A DNA stretch of 10,390 nt from SCUN01 sp964343975 (GTDB taxonomy: Bacteria > Acidobacteriota > Vicinamibacteria > Vicinamibacterales > SCN-69-37): NCBI GenBank assembly GCA_964343975.1, contig CAYFLU010000114.1:1-10390 (forward strand). Reading direction: 5' to 3'. This document shows positions 6,354 to 10,390 of this stretch, one piece after another; position 1 is the first letter of the stretch; each line of letters starts with the position of its first letter. The position numbers and the translations under genes were made by a program. The notes under the pieces were generated by a model that was not told the DNA's origin, did no database searches, and worked only from the letters and a program-made list of their open reading frames with translations.

Positions 6354-6365
6354 TACAGTTAAAGG
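6354..6365 (+). promoter_or_regulatory. Candidate -10 box and ribosome-binding site of the TRAP operon
   Basis: The only non-repeat DNA before the tatT-like gene is about 27 bases. It holds TACAGT (6354-6359, fits TAnnnT) and AAAGG (6361-6365) five bases before the ATG at 6371. The two readings partly exclude each other. If TACAGT is the -10 box the mRNA would be almost leaderless; if AAAGG is the ribosome site, the promoter must lie within the repeat or further upstream. Confidence 0.4.
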
Positions 6366-6370
6366 TCCGT

Positions 6371-7294
6371 ATGTTTTCGAGGTCCTTGACTGTCCTCTTC
6401 CGGACGGCCGCGGTGGCCCTGCTCGCCGGCGGCCTGACGGGCTGCTCGCTCAAAACCATGGCCGTCAACGCCGTCGCCAATTCCCTGGCGGCGCCGAGCG
6501 ACGTCATGACGCGCGACGATGATCCGGAGCTCATGGCGCAGGCCATCCCCTTCGGCCTGAAGATGTACGAGTCAGTGCTCCAGTCGACACCGGAGAACGA
6601 CGCGCTGCTCATCACGACCTGCGCTGGATACACCTCGTACACCTATGGCTTCGTGCAAACGCCGGCCGATGGCCTGCAGTTCACGAACCCGACGGCCTGG
6701 CGTGAAGGCTCCGCCCGTGCGCTGAACCTCTACGTGCGCGCCAAGGACTACTGCCTCCGCGCGTGGGAAGTGCGCTACCCGGGCATCACGAAGGCGATGA
6801 TGATCGACCCGGTGAAGGCCGTGGCCAAGACCAAGAAAGAAGACGTCGAGCTCCTGTACTGGACGGCCACCTCCTGGGGCGCCGCCATGGCGCTCGGCAA
6901 AGACCGGCCGGAGCTGATCGCCGACTTCCCCGCCGTGCGCGCGCTCGGCGAACGCGCCCTGGCGCTCGATCCGGGCTGGAGCAACGGCACGATCCACGAG
7001 CTCTTAATCACGCTCGACAGTCAGGACGAACAGCTCGGCGGCTCGGAAGCGAACGCGCGAAAGCACTTCGAGGAAGCGCTCCGCATCCAGAAATCGCAGT
7101 TGCCCGGCCCCTACGTCGAACTGGCGGAAGGCGTGGCCCTCAGCAAGCAGAACCGCGAGGAATACGAGAAGCTGATGAAGCAGGCGCTCGCGCTCGACGT
7201 GAACGTGCAACCGAGCGTGCGCCTCGTGAGTCTCATCATGCAGCGTCGCGCGAAGAACGGCCTCGCGCACCTCGACGAGCTGTTCCCGAAATAG
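6371..7294 (+). CDS. TatT-family lipoprotein, TPR-like T component of a TRAP transporter
   Basis: This 307-residue lipoprotein is of the TatT family (tetratricopeptide-repeat-protein-associated TRAP, TPAT), first characterised in Treponema pallidum, where TatT is a trimeric helical protein that associates with the substrate-binding TatP. The signal peptide ends in the lipobox LTGC (Cys25). The rest is all-helical with family landmarks: DDDPELMAQAIPFGLKMYES (49-68), LYVRAKDYCLRAWE (120-133), ELLYWTATSWGAAMALGKD (160-178), ALALDPGW (196-203), GTIHELLI (206-213), HFEEALRI (232-239) and a C-terminal RAKNGLAHLDELF. The length is usual for the family. It is the first gene of the transporter operon, 19 bases before the binding-protein gene. 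The ATG is supported by the intact signal peptide and AAAGG upstream. The recognition is from remembered family pattern but is strongly backed by the TRAP genes next to it. Confidence 0.9.
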   Translation: MFSRSLTVLFRTAAVALLAGGLTGCSLKTMAVNAVANSLAAPSDVMTRDDDPELMAQAIPFGLKMYESVLQSTPENDALLITTCAGYTSYTYGFVQTPADGLQFTNPTAWREGSARALNLYVRAKDYCLRAWEVRYPGITKAMMIDPVKAVAKTKKEDVELLYWTATSWGAAMALGKDRPELIADFPAVRALGERALALDPGWSNGTIHELLITLDSQDEQLGGSEANARKHFEEALRIQKSQLPGPYVELAEGVALSKQNREEYEKLMKQALALDVNVQPSVRLVSLIMQRRAKNGLAHLDELFPK

Positions 7295-7313
7295 ACAAGT
7301 CGCTGGAGACACC

Positions 7314-8330
7314 ATGTTGAAACGTTCGATCGCTCTCACTGCCGTCATCGTCGCGGCGTCGCTCTCCCTGTTTGCCGCGCCGCAGACGCCGCTGAACATC
7401 AAACTCGCCACGCAGGCGCCGGCCGCCACCAGCTGGCACAAGGCCCTGCTCGACATGGGCGAAGCGTGGAGCAAGGACACCGAAGGCCGCGTGAAGCTCA
7501 CCGTGTATGCGGGCGGCTCGCAGGGCTCGGAAGACGCCACGATCCGCCTCATGCGCGCGGGTTCGCTCCAGGCGGGTCTCTACACGGCGAGCGGCCTCTC
7601 GACGATCGACGAGGCCTTCAACGTGATGGGCATGCCGTTCTTCTTCGAGTCGGATGAGGAAGAACTGGCCGTGCAGCAGAAGCTCGGCCCGCTCTTCGAA
7701 CAGCGCCTCAACGCCAAGGGCTTCCACCTCCTCAACTGGGGCACGGGCGGTTGGGTCCAGATCTTCTCCAAGAAGCCGCTCAAGACGCTCGACGATGTGA
7801 AGAACGCGAAGTTGTACACGTCGAAGGGCGACGACAAGATGGTGCAGTGGTACACGCGCAACGCGTTCCACCCGGTGGCGCTCCTGCCGGCCGACATTCC
7901 GGCGCAGCTCAAGCTCGGCACGGGCCTGATCGACACGACGCCGTATCCGCCGTATCTCGCGCTCGCGACGCAGATCTACCGCGACGCGAAGTACATGCTC
8001 GACGCGAAGCTCGCGCCGCTCGTGGGCGCCACGATCATCTCGAATGACACGTGGAAGAAGCTCTCGCCGGCCGATCAGGCCAAGATGGAAGCGGCGGCCA
8101 AGGCGCTCGAAACGCGCGTGCGCGGCGAAGCGCCGAAGCAGGAATCGGATTCGCTCGCGGCCATGAAGACGCGCGGCCTCGAAGTGATCGTGCCGGACGC
8201 GAAAGCGCAGGCGGATTTCCGCGCGGCCTCGGCGAAGCTGGTGCAGTCGATGCGCGGTGACATGGTCCCGGCGGACGTCTTCGATCAGGCGGTCGCGGCG
8301 CGCGACGCGTTCCGGAAGACGAAGAAGTAG
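7314..8330 (+). CDS. DctP-like TRAP transporter substrate-binding protein (TatP type)
   Basis: A 338-residue periplasmic binding protein that captures solute and hands it to the QM permease. A GGAG site at 7305-7308 sits five bases before the ATG. A Sec signal peptide (KR, then a hydrophobic stretch to about residue 20) is followed by the first strand LNIKLATQAPAATSWHKAL, typical of the DctP family. Other family features are YAGGSQGSEDATIRLMRAGS, GMPFFFES and ADIPAQLKLGTGLID. The domain-1 motif that in most DctP proteins reads like 'GLKIRVP', with the Arg salt-bridging the substrate carboxylate, here reads NAKLYTSKGDDK, with Tyr168 at the Arg position. The ligand may therefore not be a simple carboxylate. 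Binding proteins of TatT-type systems have been proposed to hold hydrophobic ligands, which would agree. The stop overlaps the permease start by one base. The substrate cannot be named. Confidence 0.92.
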   Translation: MLKRSIALTAVIVAASLSLFAAPQTPLNIKLATQAPAATSWHKALLDMGEAWSKDTEGRVKLTVYAGGSQGSEDATIRLMRAGSLQAGLYTASGLSTIDEAFNVMGMPFFFESDEEELAVQQKLGPLFEQRLNAKGFHLLNWGTGGWVQIFSKKPLKTLDDVKNAKLYTSKGDDKMVQWYTRNAFHPVALLPADIPAQLKLGTGLIDTTPYPPYLALATQIYRDAKYMLDAKLAPLVGATIISNDTWKKLSPADQAKMEAAAKALETRVRGEAPKQESDSLAAMKTRGLEVIVPDAKAQADFRAASAKLVQSMRGDMVPADVFDQAVAARDAFRKTKK

Positions 8331-10159
8331 TGGAGTCGCTGCCCGGCACCCAGAAGCTGACGCTGCCCGCGCGCGCGGAGAACCTCCTCGCGACGCTGGC
8401 GCTTGGCGGCATCATGGTGCTGCCGCTCGCCGAGATCTTCTCGCGGAAGTATCTCGGCGGCGGCATTCCGGGCGCCGGTCCGTTTGCCCAGAACCTCACG
8501 ATGTGGGTGGGGTTGCTCGGCGCGGCGATCGCCGCGCGTGAGGGCAAACTCCTCTCGCTCGCCACCGGCGAGTTCCTCCCGAAAGGCCCGATCGGCGACG
8601 CCGCGCATGTGCTGTCGGCGATCGTCGGCAGCTTCGTCGCCACGCTCTTCGCCTACGGCGGTTTCGAACTCGTGCAGAGCGACAAGCTCGCCGGCGACGT
8701 GATCGCGGCCGGCGTGCCGGTGTGGGTGTCGGACCTCGTGCTGCCGTTCGCGTTCAGCCTGATCGCGATCCGCATCGCGTGGCGGTCGTCGCCACACTGG
8801 GTCGGACGCGGCCTCGCCGCGCTCGGCATCATCGCGGGCCTCTACATGAGCCAGCACGTGGACCTCATCGAGGGCCACTCGCTCACGCCGTGGCTCGCGC
8901 TCGTGCTGTTTGCCGGCGTGCTGGGTGCGCCGATCTTCACGCTCCTCGGCGGCGTCGCGCTCTTCGCGTTTCTCGTGCAGGGCTCGAAGCCGGTCGTCCT
9001 CATGATCAAGGCCTACGAGGAGCTCACGACCTCGTCGGGTCTCGCCGCGATTCCGCTCTTCACGCTCGCCGGTTTCCTGCTCGCGGAAGGCAAGGCCTCT
9101 GAACGCCTGCTGCGCCTGTTCCGCGCGTGGGTCGGCTGGATGCCCGGCGGCACGTCGATCGCCGCCGCCACGCTCTGCGCGTTCTTCACGCTCTTTACGG
9201 GCGGCTCGGGCGTCACGATCCTCGTGCTCGGCGGCTTGCTCCTGCCGGCGATGCTCAAGGACGGCTATCGTGAGCGCTTCTCGATCGGCCTGCTCACGGC
9301 GTCCGGCTCGCTCGGCCTCCTCTTTCCGCTCTCGCTCCCGCTGATGCTCTACGGCATCGTGGCGCAGAACGCGTCGATCGAAGATCTCTTCATCGGCGGT
9401 CTTCTGCCCGGCCTGCTCATGCTCACGCTGCTCGCCGTGTTCGGCGTGCGCGAGGGCATCACGTCACGCGCGGAACGCACGCCGTTCAACCTGAAGGAAG
9501 CGCTCGGCGCGATGTGGGAAGCGAAGTGGGAGATCCTCCTGCCCGTCTTCATCCTCGGCACGTTCCTCGGCGGCATCGCGACGCTCGTCGAGTCGGCGCC
9601 GATGGCGGCGCTCTACACGCTCATCGTGCAGCGCTTCATCCACAAGGACCTGCCGACGTGGGGCGACGTGGTGCGCGTGATGGGCGACTGCGTGGCGCTC
9701 GTCGGCGGCGTGCTGCTGATCCTCGCCGTGGCCGCCGGCCTCACCAACTTCTTCGTCGACGCGCAGATTCCCACGCAGCTGATCGACTGGACGCAGGCGC
9801 ACATCCACACGCACCTCGGCTTCCTCCTCGCCCTGAACGTGTTCCTGCTCGTCGTCGGCACCCTGATGGACATCTTCTCGGCCATCGTCGTGGTCGTGCC
9901 GCTGCTGTTGCCGCTCGCGCAGGTGTACGAGATCCACCCGGTGCACCTCGGCATCATCTTCGTGGCGAACCTCGAGCTCGGCTTCCTGCATCCGCCGCTC
10001 GGCTTGAACCTGCTCCTCGCGTCGGTGCGCTTCAAGAAGCCGGTGCTGGAAGTGACCTGGGCCACGCTGCCGATGTTCGGCATCCTCGCGCTCGGCGTGT
10101 TGCTGATCACCTACATTCCCTGGATCACGCTCGGTCTTCTTCACTGGATGGGACGGTAG
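8330..10159 (+). CDS. Fused DctQ-DctM TRAP transporter permease
   Basis: This 609-residue inner-membrane protein joins the small (Q) and large (M) TRAP subunits, as in SiaQM. Residues 1-155 form a DctQ-like four-helix unit with membrane segments near 18-36, 51-70, 92-113 and 131-151. A linking helix spans about 158-175. From about 187 on is the DctM ion-coupled transporter, with repeated hairpins and landmarks FTLAGFLLAEG, FTGGSGVTILVLGG, ASGSLGLLFPLSLPLMLYGI and NLELGFLHPPLGLNLLLAS. Two usual DctM signatures are altered: the common PPS near the first hairpin tip is Pro333-Leu-Ser, and the usual TPPVG is His554-Pro-Pro-Leu-Gly. The start is GTG at 8330, overlapping the binding-protein TAG by one base; coupling is likely, as no separate ribosome site stands out. 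It uses an ion gradient (Na+ in studied relatives) rather than ATP. It is the last gene of the operon, followed directly by a palindromic repeat. Confidence 0.94.
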   Translation: MESLPGTQKLTLPARAENLLATLALGGIMVLPLAEIFSRKYLGGGIPGAGPFAQNLTMWVGLLGAAIAAREGKLLSLATGEFLPKGPIGDAAHVLSAIVGSFVATLFAYGGFELVQSDKLAGDVIAAGVPVWVSDLVLPFAFSLIAIRIAWRSSPHWVGRGLAALGIIAGLYMSQHVDLIEGHSLTPWLALVLFAGVLGAPIFTLLGGVALFAFLVQGSKPVVLMIKAYEELTTSSGLAAIPLFTLAGFLLAEGKASERLLRLFRAWVGWMPGGTSIAAATLCAFFTLFTGGSGVTILVLGGLLLPAMLKDGYRERFSIGLLTASGSLGLLFPLSLPLMLYGIVAQNASIEDLFIGGLLPGLLMLTLLAVFGVREGITSRAERTPFNLKEALGAMWEAKWEILLPVFILGTFLGGIATLVESAPMAALYTLIVQRFIHKDLPTWGDVVRVMGDCVALVGGVLLILAVAAGLTNFFVDAQIPTQLIDWTQAHIHTHLGFLLALNVFLLVVGTLMDIFSAIVVVVPLLLPLAQVYEIHPVHLGIIFVANLELGFLHPPLGLNLLLASVRFKKPVLEVTWATLPMFGILALGVLLITYIPWITLGLLHWMGR

Positions 10160-10372
10160 GGTCCCGGGTCCAGAGTTCCGGGTCCCGGGTTCAGTTCACG
10201 AGTTCGGAGTCCGGTCCTGGGACTCCGAGTTCGGCTCCCGAGTCCAGAGTTCATTAGGCCGAGTCCGGAGTTCATCAGATAGATGGACCTGTGGCGGACT
10301 CTGGACGGGACCAGCGTCCCTGGACCGGACTCCAGAACTCACGAACTGAACCCGGCACGCGGGACCCGGGCC
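10160..10372. repeat. Large imperfect inverted repeat of the GGGTCCCG family, copy B
   Basis: This fills nearly all the 231 bases after the permease; I see no gene here. The arms 10185-10223 and 10316-10355 are reverse complements at 36 positions with three mismatches and one gap. A nested pair around 10233-10250 and 10297-10315 (GTCCAGAGT-type) continues the fold, so a hairpin of about 190 bases is possible. The right end repeats that of copy A almost exactly. The left arm carries an extra GGGTCCCG word. It may act as an mRNA 3' barrier for the TRAP operon, but there is no T-run. Confidence 0.85.
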
Positions 10373-10390
10373 CCCTACTTAGTTGTGATC

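Noticed and set aside
9464..10144. Minus-strand open frame opposite the permease C-terminus
   Set aside because: The + strand encodes clear membrane helices and DctM motifs; the opposite frame is a charged, repetitive mirror of hydrophobic codons.
6215..10372. The whole interval as a composite transposon
   Set aside because: No transposase, no visible target-site duplication, and the flanking repeats are short palindromes rather than insertion sequences. It is kept only as a bracketing observation.

Overview
The window is GC-rich, densely coded, and every credible gene lies on the + strand. The gene families point to an Acidobacteriota-type bacterium, probably Vicinamibacteria-like. The signs are three tandem proteins with the architecture of the 'VWFA-related Acidobacterial domain' family, a Vps10/sortilin-like BNR-repeat protein with RGG-rich low-complexity segments, and a Tat-exported M24 peptidase. 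This placement is inferred from gene content; no rRNA or other phylogenetic marker is present.

Layout. (1) 1-1860 is the C-terminal part of a secreted BNR/Asp-box beta-propeller protein cut by the left edge. It ends in a textbook intrinsic terminator (1900-1928). (2) 1929-2054 is a regulatory gap with palindromes and a probable -10 box very close to the next ATG. (3) 2055-6194 is a tightly packed four-gene operon: three secreted von Willebrand A-domain paralogues and an M24 metallopeptidase that carries both a Tat signal and a lipobox. The joints are 1-nt, GTGA and ATGA overlaps. It closes with a hairpin that has the stop codon in its loop. (4) 6215-6343 is an imperfect inverted repeat. (5) 6371-10159 is a complete TatT-type (TPAT) TRAP transporter operon: TatT lipoprotein, DctP-like binding protein and fused DctQ-DctM permease. 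(6) 10160-10372 is a second, larger copy of the inverted-repeat family, so the transporter operon is bracketed by two copies.

How the parts work together. The envelope is the common theme: each protein has an export signal or membrane segments, except the BNR fragment, whose N-terminus is missing. The VWA proteins probably act as metal-dependent adhesion or scaffold proteins outside the inner membrane, beside a lipid-anchored, probably proline-specific peptidase. The TRAP system takes up an organic solute by ion gradient. Its binding protein lacks the arginine that normally holds a carboxylate substrate, which fits the suggestion of non-carboxylate or hydrophobic ligands for TatT-associated TRAPs.

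The most unusual signal is a family of GGGTCCCG-rich dispersed repeats. It fills the gaps around the transporter operon and also runs into the 5' ends of the second and third VWA genes, where repeat DNA appears to encode their signal peptides. One single-base indel makes the two genes read the same repeat in different frames. I found no CRISPR array, tRNA, rRNA or transposase.
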